A stretch of DNA of 64,000 nt, taken from assembly GCF_002259645.1 (NCBI RefSeq), contig NZ_MWWV01000007.1, positions 43,119-107,118 on the forward strand, given 5' to 3'. Positions 36,495 to 46,200 of the stretch are shown here, in pieces. Both the position numbers and the translations under genes were made by a program. Source of the DNA: Bifidobacterium tissieri. GTDB taxonomy: Bacteria > Actinomycetota > Actinomycetes > Actinomycetales > Bifidobacteriaceae. The stretch's first letter is position 1; each line of letters begins with the position of its first letter. The notes beneath the pieces were generated by a model. The model saw only the letters and a program-made list of their open reading frames with translations, was not told the DNA's origin and did not search any database.

Positions 36495-36799
36495 TCGTTA
36501 TTTCCGGCCTCCCCACTCGATCCGCCGTCGGCCCGTTCGTATCAGTCAATATCGGTCAATATTCGATAGGCCGTAACGTGGTATTTAGATTCATGAGGGG
36601 AAGCATCCACATTCCTGCCTTATATTCGGCACGTGCGGAACCACGTATGTGGTGTTCCGACGATAAACGAACAGATATATGACGATTGATCGACGCCAGT
36701 CGACGCCATCCGACACTGATTCGGAAACGCGGCAATCGGCGGGCGGACAGTGACCGAAACAAAGCGTGAACGCGACATCATCGATCAAGCGAGGCTGGT

Positions 36800-37171
36800 A
36801 TGGAAACGACAATGCAGGCAGTGGAACACGACAACAACGATCACACCCCCGATTATTCAAAGCGCCGCAGGAACGCCGGCGTGAAGCCGGGCGCCAAGCC
36901 GTCCCGTCGTCGTACGTCGCGTCCGTTCCTCGCCATGCGCGTCAGGATCGCCGCGGTACTGTGCGGTGCGGCGGCCGCGCTGATGACGCTGCTCACGCCC
37001 GCGCTGGCGCTCGCGGCCGAAGCCACCAGCATCAACACCCCCGACCGTACGCCGCTCACCGCGATGGACATGCTCAGCGTGGTCGGACTGATCGTGGTCA
37101 TGGTCATCGTCGGGGCCTGCGTGATCGTCCACCGCGGTCACGCCTCCGGTACCGGCCATCCGCTGGTCTGA
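36800..37171 (+). CDS. Small membrane protein of unknown function
   Basis: 123 residues: a charged, Arg/Lys-rich N-terminal 45 residues, a signal-like hydrophobic segment (about 50-72, ending LALAAEA), a short outside loop and a second membrane segment (about 90-110, VVGLIVVMVIVGACVIV) ending in a short His/Gly tail. The ALA-like end of the first segment could be a signal peptidase site. It precedes a secreted phytase by 219 bases on the same strand, so a role in the envelope is possible. Family not recognised. Confidence 0.6.
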   Translation: METTMQAVEHDNNDHTPDYSKRRRNAGVKPGAKPSRRRTSRPFLAMRVRIAAVLCGAAAALMTLLTPALALAAEATSINTPDRTPLTAMDMLSVVGLIVVMVIVGACVIVHRGHASGTGHPLV

Positions 37172-37390
37172 ACGATTCGGATAATCCCGACTCCGCTTAC
37201 GCTTTAACGCTTTGCGTACGCGAATCCGATAAGAATTCCCACATCCGTCACCAAGCGTTCAACCAATTGCGAACTTCCGCACACGACGCTCCTCTAGCGT
37301 GAAAGGGACCGGCACGGCGAACACCTACGGGGCGCAATCGCCGACCGTGATCAACCCTCACAGAGCTAGGAAATCAAGGAGCAGAAGGAC

Positions 37391-39508
37391 ATGACGACCT
37401 TCTCGAAGCAGATCCACAGGGCGCTCGTCGCCGCCGGTGCCGGAGTGTTGGCCACGGCAATGGCCCTGACGCCCGGCATCACGTTCGCCGCGGACGCGCA
37501 GACCAACTACTACAGCAGCAAGCAGCCCTATCCCGTCCCCTCGCAGGAAACCACGAGCTCATACTCCGCCGCACCCGCCGGCTATGAGCCGATCTACACG
37601 GAAAGCGTGGACCGCCACGGTTCGCGCGGTCTGTCCAGCTACAAGTACGACGCCCTGCTGAAGCTCATGGCCACCACGGCGGTCAAGGAGAACGGCTTCA
37701 AGAGCGAGCAGATCAAGAACGAGTTCCTCGCCAGCCTCGACGGCATCACCGCCGCCAACGTGAAGAACGGCTACGGACAGCTCACCAATCTGGGCCGCGA
37801 CGAACTGCGCGGCATCGGCCAGCGCGCGTACGACCGCAACAAGACGCTGTTCGACCAGGCCAACGCGAACGGCGAGCAGATCGCCTTCGAATCGTCCGGC
37901 GAATCCCGCGCCACCGAATCCGGTGACCGCTTCAAGGACGGTCTGGTGAGCGAATCCGGCAGCGCGCTCGCCGACAACGTGCAGGCCAACGAGAAGCGTC
38001 CCGGCATCCTTTACTTCCACAAGCTGGAGAACCCCGACGGCACCGTGAAGCAGCCGGGCGACGAGGGATACGCCGAGGCGAAGGCCTACGAGGACTGGCT
38101 TGACGCGCAGGAGTCCGACAACGGACAGATCACCGCGCACATGGACTTCATCGAAAGCCTGCCGGAAAGCAAGACCGTGGCCAACGATCTGCTCAAGACC
38201 ATCTTCACCGATGACTTCATCAGCAAGATCGGCACCGACGACGCCCACATCTGGTACAACACCAAGGACGGCACCAAGAAGGGCGAGCAGAACTGCGCTC
38301 CCGGCGCCGACCCCGCCAAGGACGCGGACGCCTGCGGTGAGGCGTCGAAGAAGATCAAGACCCAGATCGACGCCGCCGAATACGTCTACGAGCTGTACAT
38401 CACCCAGGCTGACATGACCGAGGAGAACAACGGCACGTTCGACTTCACCAAGTACTTCGCCGGTCACGAGCAGGACGCCGAATGGTTCGCTTACCTGCTC
38501 GACAAGGACGACTTCTACGAGAAGGGACCGGGCTTCGAAGGCCACGATGACAGCTACAAGAACGCCCAGGTGCTGCTCGACGACTTCTTCAAGGTGATCG
38601 ACCAGCGCGTGGACGGCGGCAGCACCGCCGCCACCTTCCGCTTCGGCCACGCCGAGACCGTGGTGCCGTTCGCCGCGCTGCTCAAGCTGCCCGGCTCCAC
38701 CCAGCAGGCGCCCGATGTCGCCCAGCCCAAGAGCATCCACGACGTGTTCAATTACACCGACAACATCTACCGTTCCGACACCGTCGGCCCGATGGCCGTG
38801 AACGTGCAGTGGGACGTCGTCGCGCGCAAGGGCACGGACCCGAAGACCGGCAAGGCGTACACGCCGCTCGTCCGCGTGCTCTACAACGAGAAGGAGACCG
38901 CGCTTGACGGCGCCCAGTGCGTGCCGGTGGCCAAGAACTCCACCTGGTACAAGCTCAGCGAGCTCAAGCGCTGCCTCAAGGCCACCGGATACGTGAGCAC
39001 CGGCGAGGACCCGCAGATCGATCCGAACGACGTGCCGACGCCGAACAACCCGGACGCCAACAAGCCCTCCCAGTACGGCGTGGACAACCTCAGCGCCGTG
39101 ACCGCCAACTACGCCGACAACGGCGCGCAGGTGAAGGGCTTCGACTACCGCCAGCACGGCCCGTTCGCCATCGAATCCGGCCGTAGCGTGAAGCTGCAGG
39201 GAGTGCCGGACAAGTGGACCGCCACGAAGACCGATGAATCCAACGGCGCGCAGAAGTTCACCGTGACCAGCCCCGACGGTTCGTTCTCGTGGACGTACGA
39301 GTTCTCGCCGAACGCCGTTGGCTCCGGCAAGGACAACGGCACCAACGCTGCGCAGAAGACCACCGCCGACGTGACCACGACCAAGAACGCGGGCACGCCG
39401 TCGGCGCTGTCGAAGACCGGCGTCAACGTGGCCGTTGTGGCGGGCGCGCTCGTGGTGATGATGACCGTGGGCCTGTGCCTGATCGTGCGCGTCATGCGTC
39501 GCGACTGA
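37391..39508 (+). CDS. Surface-anchored histidine-acid phosphatase / phytase
   Basis: 705 residues. Signal peptide of about 34 residues (TFAA-DAQ); histidine phosphatase catalytic motif VDRHGSRG at 73-80 (H76 is the phosphorylated residue) and the HAE proton-donor motif in RFGHAETVVPFA near 420. Such two-domain acid phosphatases from B. longum subsp. infantis and B. pseudocatenulatum are phytases. The C-terminus has LSKTG (about 673), a membrane helix and RVMRRD. It would release phosphate from phytate at the cell surface. AAGGAG and GAAGGA precede ATG 37391. Confidence 0.88.
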   Translation: MTTFSKQIHRALVAAGAGVLATAMALTPGITFAADAQTNYYSSKQPYPVPSQETTSSYSAAPAGYEPIYTESVDRHGSRGLSSYKYDALLKLMATTAVKENGFKSEQIKNEFLASLDGITAANVKNGYGQLTNLGRDELRGIGQRAYDRNKTLFDQANANGEQIAFESSGESRATESGDRFKDGLVSESGSALADNVQANEKRPGILYFHKLENPDGTVKQPGDEGYAEAKAYEDWLDAQESDNGQITAHMDFIESLPESKTVANDLLKTIFTDDFISKIGTDDAHIWYNTKDGTKKGEQNCAPGADPAKDADACGEASKKIKTQIDAAEYVYELYITQADMTEENNGTFDFTKYFAGHEQDAEWFAYLLDKDDFYEKGPGFEGHDDSYKNAQVLLDDFFKVIDQRVDGGSTAATFRFGHAETVVPFAALLKLPGSTQQAPDVAQPKSIHDVFNYTDNIYRSDTVGPMAVNVQWDVVARKGTDPKTGKAYTPLVRVLYNEKETALDGAQCVPVAKNSTWYKLSELKRCLKATGYVSTGEDPQIDPNDVPTPNNPDANKPSQYGVDNLSAVTANYADNGAQVKGFDYRQHGPFAIESGRSVKLQGVPDKWTATKTDESNGAQKFTVTSPDGSFSWTYEFSPNAVGSGKDNGTNAAQKTTADVTTTKNAGTPSALSKTGVNVAVVAGALVVMMTVGLCLIVRVMRRD

Positions 39509-39575
39509 GCGCAGTCATAGTCGCAGTCGTAACCGCATGTTCGATCGCGTGATCACATGATTCATGCGATCCCCC

Positions 39576-39620
39576 GAGTCTTCTGCCCGCATGTCGAAAT
39601 GGCATGGGGGCAGAAGACTC
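39576..39620. terminator. Terminator after the phytase gene
   Basis: GAGTCTTCTGCCC (39576-39588) and GGGCAGAAGACTC (39608-39620) form a perfect 13-bp stem with GCATG/CATG extending it. Weak T content follows. It ends 33 bases before ilvA. Confidence 0.65.
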
Positions 39621-39653
39621 ACTTGTTGAGACAGCCTCTTAAGATTGACACTC

Positions 39654-40919
39654 ATGGATCAGAAAGACGTCATCAAAAATCTGCAGCGTGACCATGCCGA
39701 GGAATTGAAGCTCGCGGCGAAGCGACTCAAAGGCACCGCTCACCACACCCGTATCATCGAATCTCCCATTCTTTCCGAAATGACCGGACACAAGGTCCTC
39801 CTCAAGCCGGAGAACCTGCAGGTCACCGGATCGTTCAAGATCCGTGGCGCCTACAACAAGATCGCATCGCTCAGCGATGAGGAGCTGGCGCGCGGCATCG
39901 TGACCGCATCGGCCGGCAACCACGCGCAGGGTGTGGCGTATGCGGCTCGCGAGCGCGGTGCCAAGGCCACGATCTGCATGCCGCAGATCACTCCGCCGCT
40001 CAAGGTGGACGCCACTAAGGCGTACGGTGCCGACGTGGTACTGCACGGTGACGTGTTCGACGAGGCCGCCGCCTACGCGCAGCGTCTGAGCGACGAGCAG
40101 GGCATGATCTTCGTGCCGCCGTTCGACGACTACGAGGTGATCTGCGGTCAGGGCACGATCGGTCTGGAGATCCTCGAGGACGTGCCGGACGTGACCGACG
40201 TGGTGGTGCCGCTGGGTGGCGGCGGCCTGGGTGCCGGCGTGGCGCTCGCGATCAAGACGTTCAAGCCCGAGGTGCGCGTGATTGGCGCGATCCCGGAGGG
40301 CAGCCCGGCGTTCCTGAATTCGTTCCGTGCCGGCCGTGTGGTGGAGGCCGAGCAGGTGGTCACGTCGGCCGAGGGCGTGGCGGTGAAGCATCCGGGCGAT
40401 CTGACGTTCGCCCTGCTCAACGAGTTCCTTGACGATCTGGTGACGGTCACCGAGCGTGACATCAACGAGATGATCCTGCTGATGCTGGAGCGTCACAAGC
40501 TGGTGGTGGAGGCCGCGGGTGCGGTGTCCCTGGCCGCGCTTGAGCATCTGAATCTGCGTTCCCGTAAGTTCGCCGCGGCCCCCGGCCCGCATGTGGTGGT
40601 GCCGATCCTGTCCGGCGGCAACATCGATACGGTGACGATGGGCGCGGTGATTCAGAAGGGTATGATCGCCCGCGGCCGCATCATGAACTTCGAGGTGGAG
40701 CTGCCGGATACGCCGGGTCAGCTGGTGAAGGTGGCCACGTTGCTGGCCGAACAGCGCGCGAACGTGATCGCGCTGGATCACGATCAGTTCAAGGCGTCCG
40801 GCCACTACACGAACGCCGTGTCGCTGGGCGTGACGGTGGAGACGAACGGTCCGGATCATATCGACAAGATCCTCGCCGCGCTGCGTGCCGCCGGATTCCA
40901 GCCGCGTCGCGTGTACTGA
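39654..40919 (+). CDS. ilvA: Threonine ammonia-lyase (threonine dehydratase) with ACT domain
   Basis: 421 residues. PLP site lysine in TGSFKIRGAYNK, the SAGNHAQGVAYAA and PLGGGGLGAGVA motifs of the catalytic fold, then a C-terminal ACT-like domain (about 325-410, INFEVELPDTPGQLVKVATLL). It makes 2-oxobutyrate for isoleucine synthesis; the single ACT domain suggests feedback control. No ribosome site is seen before ATG 39654 (a TTG at 39645 is alternative), so the mRNA may be nearly leaderless. It may also act on serine. Confidence 0.93.
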   Translation: MDQKDVIKNLQRDHAEELKLAAKRLKGTAHHTRIIESPILSEMTGHKVLLKPENLQVTGSFKIRGAYNKIASLSDEELARGIVTASAGNHAQGVAYAARERGAKATICMPQITPPLKVDATKAYGADVVLHGDVFDEAAAYAQRLSDEQGMIFVPPFDDYEVICGQGTIGLEILEDVPDVTDVVVPLGGGGLGAGVALAIKTFKPEVRVIGAIPEGSPAFLNSFRAGRVVEAEQVVTSAEGVAVKHPGDLTFALLNEFLDDLVTVTERDINEMILLMLERHKLVVEAAGAVSLAALEHLNLRSRKFAAAPGPHVVVPILSGGNIDTVTMGAVIQKGMIARGRIMNFEVELPDTPGQLVKVATLLAEQRANVIALDHDQFKASGHYTNAVSLGVTVETNGPDHIDKILAALRAAGFQPRRVY

Positions 40920-40968
40920 TCCGCCGCCGGCGCGTGTCGTCAGGCGCGAATACGGGCTGACAGACGCA

Positions 40969-41084
40969 AATACGGGCTGAACAAGACGAAATCCGCAATT
41001 CGTAGTGCTTTACGGACGTTTGGCGCACAAAAAACGTCCGTACACCACTACGAATTACCGGGAACGTCTTTTTCAGCCCGTATT
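40969..41084. repeat. 116-bp double hairpin between ilvA and the arabinofuranosidase gene
   Basis: Outer arms 40969-40988 and 41065-41084 pair at 19 of 20 positions. Inside, AATTCGTAGTG (40997-41007) pairs with CACTACGAATT (41046-41056) and TACGGACGTT (41011-41020) with AACGTCCGTA (41033-41042), both perfect. The outer arm motif AATACGGGCTGA is repeated once more at 40950. T-runs are present in the right arm. It could terminate ilvA, but the size and symmetry exceed what termination needs. Confidence 0.7.
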
Positions 41085-41127
41085 GTCATACGTAAGGGGT
41101 CACTTACGTAAGGGGAACGAGGACACC

Positions 41128-42762
41128 ATGACACAGTCGTCAATACAGTCGTCAATACAGTCGTCAGCAGATCAGCAGGATCAGCAGTCAAATCAGGAGG
41201 CAGCCGTTCCGGCCGCGATCACGATCAATCCGGCGTTCGCCGTCGCGCCCGTCAACAACCGACTGTTCGGTTCGTTCGTCGAACATCTGGGCCGTTGCGT
41301 ATACACGGGTATCTACGAACCCGGTCATCCCACGGCCGACGAGCACGGATTCCGTCAGGACGTGATCGATCTGGTCCGTGAACTCGGCGTGACCACCGTG
41401 CGCTATCCGGGCGGCAACTTCGTGTCCGGATACCGTTGGGAGGACGGCGTCGGTCCGCGCGATCTGCGTCCACGCCGACTCGATCTGGCCTGGCACTCCA
41501 CCGAAACCAACGCGTTCGGCCTGCACGAGATGGCCGAATGGCTGGAGAAGACCGGCGGCAACGAACTCATGGAGGCCGTGAATCTGGGTACGCGCGGACT
41601 GCAGGAGACCCTCGACCTGCTCGAATACGCGAACATCCCCGGCGGCACTGCGCTGTCCGACGCCCGTCGTGCGAACGGCCACGAGCAGCCGTTCAACATC
41701 CGCATGTGGTGCCTTGGCAACGAAATGGACGGGCCATGGCAGCTCGGTCACAAGTCGGCGCACGACTACGGCGTGCTCGCCACCGAAGTGGCCCGCGGCA
41801 TGCGGCAGATCGACCCGGATGTGGAACTCGTGGTGTGCGGATCGAGTTCGCACGGCATGGCCACGTTCGGCGAGTGGGAGCGCACGGTACTCGAACACGC
41901 CTACGATCTGGTCGATTTCGTGTCCTGCCACGCCTACTACAAGCCGGAGAACGGCGACATTGCAAGCTTCCTTGCGTCCGGCGTGGATATGGATGGATTC
42001 ATCCGCGACGTGGCGTCCACGATCGACGCGGTCAAGGCGCGGCGCAAGAGCACGCACGACGTGGCGATCTCGTTCGACGAATGGAACGTCTGGTATGCGG
42101 GCGGGGATGCAAGCCGCACGCCGGAGGGCGTCGACAACTGGCCGGTCGCGCCGCGTCTACTTGAGGACCAGTACAGTGCGCTCGACGCCGTGGTGGTGGG
42201 CGATCTGCTCATCACGCTGCTGAAGAACGCCAACCGTGTGCATGCGGCATCGCTCGCGCAGCTGGTCAACGTGATCGCTCCGATCATGACCGAACCGGGA
42301 GGCCCGGCATGGCGGCAGACCATCTTCTACCCGTTCGCCGCCGTGGCCGCGCTCGCCAAGGGCGGTACGGTGCTCGAATCGCGGACGGATTGCGGCACGT
42401 ACGCCACCGCCGCATACGGTGATGTGTCAACGATCGACTCCGTGACCGTGCGCTGCGCCGACGGATCGCTCGCCGTGTTCGTGACGAATCGTTCGCTGGA
42501 GATGGCGACGGAACTGTCGGTGCCGATTCCCGAGTCGTGGCTGCGGGAGGACACGGCCGGAAGCGTCGCCGGAGTGACGGCCGAGGCGCGGACTCTGCAC
42601 GACGACGATATCAACGCCCGTAACGTGCTGGACGATCAGAATCGTGTGACGCTGCAACCGAATCCGACCGTTCGCGTGGAGTCCGATTCCGCAGGGACCG
42701 CGGCCTCGGTTCGCGTGACCCTGCCGCCGGTCTCCTGGACCGCGCTCCACATCATCCGCTAG
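41128..42762 (+). CDS. abfA: Intracellular alpha-L-arabinofuranosidase (GH51)
   Basis: 544 residues without signal peptide. GH51 markers: VNNRLFGSFVEHLGRCVYTGIYEP, YPGGNFVSGYRWEDGVGP, acid/base E199 in WCLGNEMDGPW and nucleophile E318 in SFDEWNVWY. It removes alpha-linked arabinose from imported arabino-oligosaccharides. The N-terminal 20 residues are encoded by an imperfect 12-bp tandem repeat (Ser-Ile-Gln-Ser units). ATG 41128 follows GGGGAACGAGG; two copies of TACGTAAGGGG (41089, 41105) just upstream overlap the ribosome site and may be regulatory. Confidence 0.95.
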   Translation: MTQSSIQSSIQSSADQQDQQSNQEAAVPAAITINPAFAVAPVNNRLFGSFVEHLGRCVYTGIYEPGHPTADEHGFRQDVIDLVRELGVTTVRYPGGNFVSGYRWEDGVGPRDLRPRRLDLAWHSTETNAFGLHEMAEWLEKTGGNELMEAVNLGTRGLQETLDLLEYANIPGGTALSDARRANGHEQPFNIRMWCLGNEMDGPWQLGHKSAHDYGVLATEVARGMRQIDPDVELVVCGSSSHGMATFGEWERTVLEHAYDLVDFVSCHAYYKPENGDIASFLASGVDMDGFIRDVASTIDAVKARRKSTHDVAISFDEWNVWYAGGDASRTPEGVDNWPVAPRLLEDQYSALDAVVVGDLLITLLKNANRVHAASLAQLVNVIAPIMTEPGGPAWRQTIFYPFAAVAALAKGGTVLESRTDCGTYATAAYGDVSTIDSVTVRCADGSLAVFVTNRSLEMATELSVPIPESWLREDTAGSVAGVTAEARTLHDDDINARNVLDDQNRVTLQPNPTVRVESDSAGTAASVRVTLPPVSWTALHIIR

Positions 42763-42828
42763 CCGACCACTATCGGTTCCTGCCGATCTCTACCGATCCT
42801 CACGGTCGGTTCCTGCGGTCGGTTCTGG

Positions 42829-43012
42829 TCTGGGTATATCCGGACACGGTTCTGGGTATATCCGACCATTTTCAACTGGCTCTGGGTATAACCATGTCAT
42901 GAGGAGGCTGATATTGGTCTCTTCATGAACCGGGTATACCCAGAGTCGTGGTTTCTGGGTCAAACCGGACGTGGTCTCTGGGTCAAACCGACCATGATTC
43001 TGGGTCAAACCG
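42829..43012. repeat. Iteron-like array of TCTGGGT repeats
   Basis: Three copies of TCTGGGTATATCCG-type (42829, 42851, 42881), one inverted copy (42931-42944) and three of TCTGGGTCAAACCG (42954, 42977, 42999), mostly 22-23 bases apart, about two helical turns. A further perfect GTAGTCC/GGACTAC dyad lies at 43029-43049. The array fills the 438-base gap between the arabinofuranosidase and nuclease genes. Regular spacing suggests a protein-binding array or regulator sites. Confidence 0.7.
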
Positions 43013-43200
43013 GTCGTGGTCGACGGATGTAGTCCGTATGGTGGACTACGTAACCGATTTATGAACTTCCCCTGCTGTTCGCCGCCGGTTCATGTTCCAT
43101 CCGCGCTGCGTTGTTATCGATTTCCTACGGTGGAAACAGTATGACGTTGCATCTGTTATGGCTGTGGATGACCGGCGTCATGCCAATGAAAGGGGAAGAC

Positions 43201-46200
43201 ATGACATTTGCCAAACGTATTCAGGGAGGAGTGCTCGCGGCATCGATGCTGTTCGCCGCGGCGGTCGTCCCCATGCAGACGGCGGTCGCCGATGAGGGCG
43301 GCACACAGCCGTCCGCGGCATCGCAGTACGCCGGCGTCGTCATCAACGAGGCGTATCTTTCGGGCGGAAGCAAGGGTGCCGCATACAAGAACAAGTTCGT
43401 CGAACTGTACAACACGACCGACAAGGACATCGATCTCGCCGGCTCGTCGCTGCAGTACCGTTCGGCGGCCGGAACCGGCGCGTCGAACGCCGTTGCGGAC
43501 CTGACGGGAACCATCAAGGCCAAAGGCTACTACCTCGTCAAGGCCGGATCGAACGGTGACAACGGCGCCGATCTGCCGGCTGCCAACATCGAGGCGACTG
43601 GACTGAACGCCAGCGGTACCAAGGGCACGCTGTTCCTCGCCGCCACGGCCGACAAGCTCAGCCCTGCCGCAGGCGACACCACTGCCGATGCGAAGGTCAT
43701 CGATGCACTCGGCTACGGTGCCACGAACACGTTCGAGAAGGCGGCCGCCACCGCGCCGACGTCCAACAGCGACGTCAAGTCGCTTGACCGCACGAACGGC
43801 GTCGACACGAACGACAACAGCAAAGACTTCACACTCAGCGCCACGATCACGCCGGGCAAGGCCAACACGACGGACGGCGGTTCTCAGCCGACTCCCGACC
43901 CGGGCACCAAGCCGGCCGGTGAGAAGACCATCGCCGAGATCCAGGGAACCGGCGACGCCAGCCCGCTGGTCGACCAGACCGTCACCACCAAGGGCGTGGT
44001 CACCGCCACGTACCCGGACGGCGGCTTCAACGGCTACACCATCCAGACCCCGGCCACCGGCGGCGACATCGACCTCGCCAAGCACACGGCATCCGACGGC
44101 CTCTTCGTCTACGACTCGAAGAACGTCAAGAACCTCAAGGCCGGCGACTATGTCCAGGTGAGCGGCAAGGTCAGCGAATACAACGGTCTGACCGAACTCA
44201 ACGCCACCACCGCCACCAAGCTGACGGACAAGGTCGACGCCCCCGTTCCGGCGAAGGTCGCCTTCCCGAAGGCCGACGCCCAGCGCGAAAGCCTCGAAAG
44301 CATGCTGGTGGCCCCGCAGGGCGACTACACCGTCTCGAACGTATACAACACCAACAAGTACGGTGAGGTTGGTCTCGCCGCTTCGAACAAGCCGTTCCTC
44401 AACCCGACGGTCAAGGGACTCAAGGGCGACGCCAAGACCGGTGCCGTATACCAGGCCGAAGTCGACCGTCTGGAAGCCGAAAGCGTAACGCTTGACGACG
44501 GCTCCAGCCGCAACTTCCTCGACACGAAGTACCCGGAGAACGCCGATACGCCGCTGCCGTACCTGAGCAACGAGCAGCCCGTGCGCGTGGGTGAGAAGGT
44601 GACGTTCACCAAGCCGGTCGTGTTCGACTACCGCAACAACGCGTGGAAGTTCCAGCCGACGACTCGTCTGACCGGAGACAACGCCGACGCCCAGCCGGTG
44701 ACGTTCTCCAACACCCGCACCGACACCCCGGATCTGAAGACGGTCGGCGGCGATGTGAAGCTCGGCACGTTCAACGTGCTCAACTACTTCTCTACCACGG
44801 CCGATGAGACCGGATGCGCCGCGAGCAACGCCTACGTCGACCGCGACGGCAACCCCGTGACCGCGAAGAACTGCGACGTGCGCGGTGCCTGGGACAAGAC
44901 GAACATGGAACGACAGCGCACGAAGATCGTCAAGGCCATCAACAACCTTGGCGCTGACGTCGTGTCGCTCGAGGAGATCGAGAACTCCGCCAAGGCCGCC
45001 AGCGTGGTGCCGGACTCATTCAAGGGCAACCGCCGCGACTACGCGCTCTCCACGCTCGTGGACGCGCTGAACGCCGAAGCCGGTGACGGAACCTGGGCGT
45101 ACGTGCCCAGCCCGAAGACGCTGCCCGACCTCGACACCGAGGACGTGATCCGCACGGCGTTCATCTACAAGCCCGCCAAGATCGCGACCGTGGGCGAGAC
45201 ACACATCCTCACCGATTCCGACGCCTTCAACGGCAAGAACGGCTACGAGCACGGACGCCAGCCCGACGCCCAGGCATTCAAGGCCAAGGACGCCGCCGAC
45301 AAGGATGCGTTCCTCGTGGTGGCCAACCACTTCAAGTCGAAGGGCTCGGCCAGCAACGACCTGAACAAGGACCCGGGCGACGGATCCGGCAACGCCGACT
45401 ACACGCGCCAGGCCCAGGCCGACGCGCTCCTGAAGTTCACGGACTCCGTGAAGCAGGACCTCGGTCTTGAGAAGGTGTTCCTCGTCGGCGACTTCAACGC
45501 CTACTACGCCGAGAAGCCCATCCAGAAGATCGTGGACGCCAAGTACACCGATCTGAGCGAACAGGTGAGCGAAAAGACCGGCAAGTACACGTACTCGTAC
45601 ACCGTGACCGACGACAAGGGCAACACGAACGGTGGCGTCGGCTCGCTCGACCACATCTTCGCCAACGAGGCGGCCCTCAAGGACGTCACCGGCGCCGACA
45701 TCTGGAACATCAACTCCGTGGAATCCGTGGCCCTGGAGTACTCGCGCTACAACTACAACGCGAAGAACCTCTACCAGCCCGACCAGTTCCGCGCCTCCGA
45801 CCACGATCCGGTGGTCGTCGGCATCAAGACCACGGCCGGCGAAACCCCGGTTCCGCCCACGTTCAAGGACACCATCAAGGACGAAGGCACCGCCGTCTAC
45901 CTCAAGAAGATCGACGTCGGCACCGACACCGTCACGCTCGGCTCCAAGAACACCAAGGACGTCGACATCTCTGGATGGTCGTTCCGTGACGACAAGGACT
46001 CCGCCGACCACATCTACACCGTGCCCGACGGCACCGTGATCAAGGCGGGCGGCGAAGCCGAGTTCAACCTCGACAAGCTCGCCGGCATCGGTCTCGGCAA
46101 GTCCGATCAGGTGCGCGTGTTCGACAAGTCCGGCAAGCAGATCCTGCAGTTCACCTGGAAGGGCGATGACGGCAAGGTCGTCTACGTGGCCAACACCGAC

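Noticed and set aside
42829..43012. CRISPR array before the nuclease gene
   Set aside because: Repeats are 14 bp with about 8-base spacers and include one inverted copy, which is iteron-like rather than CRISPR.
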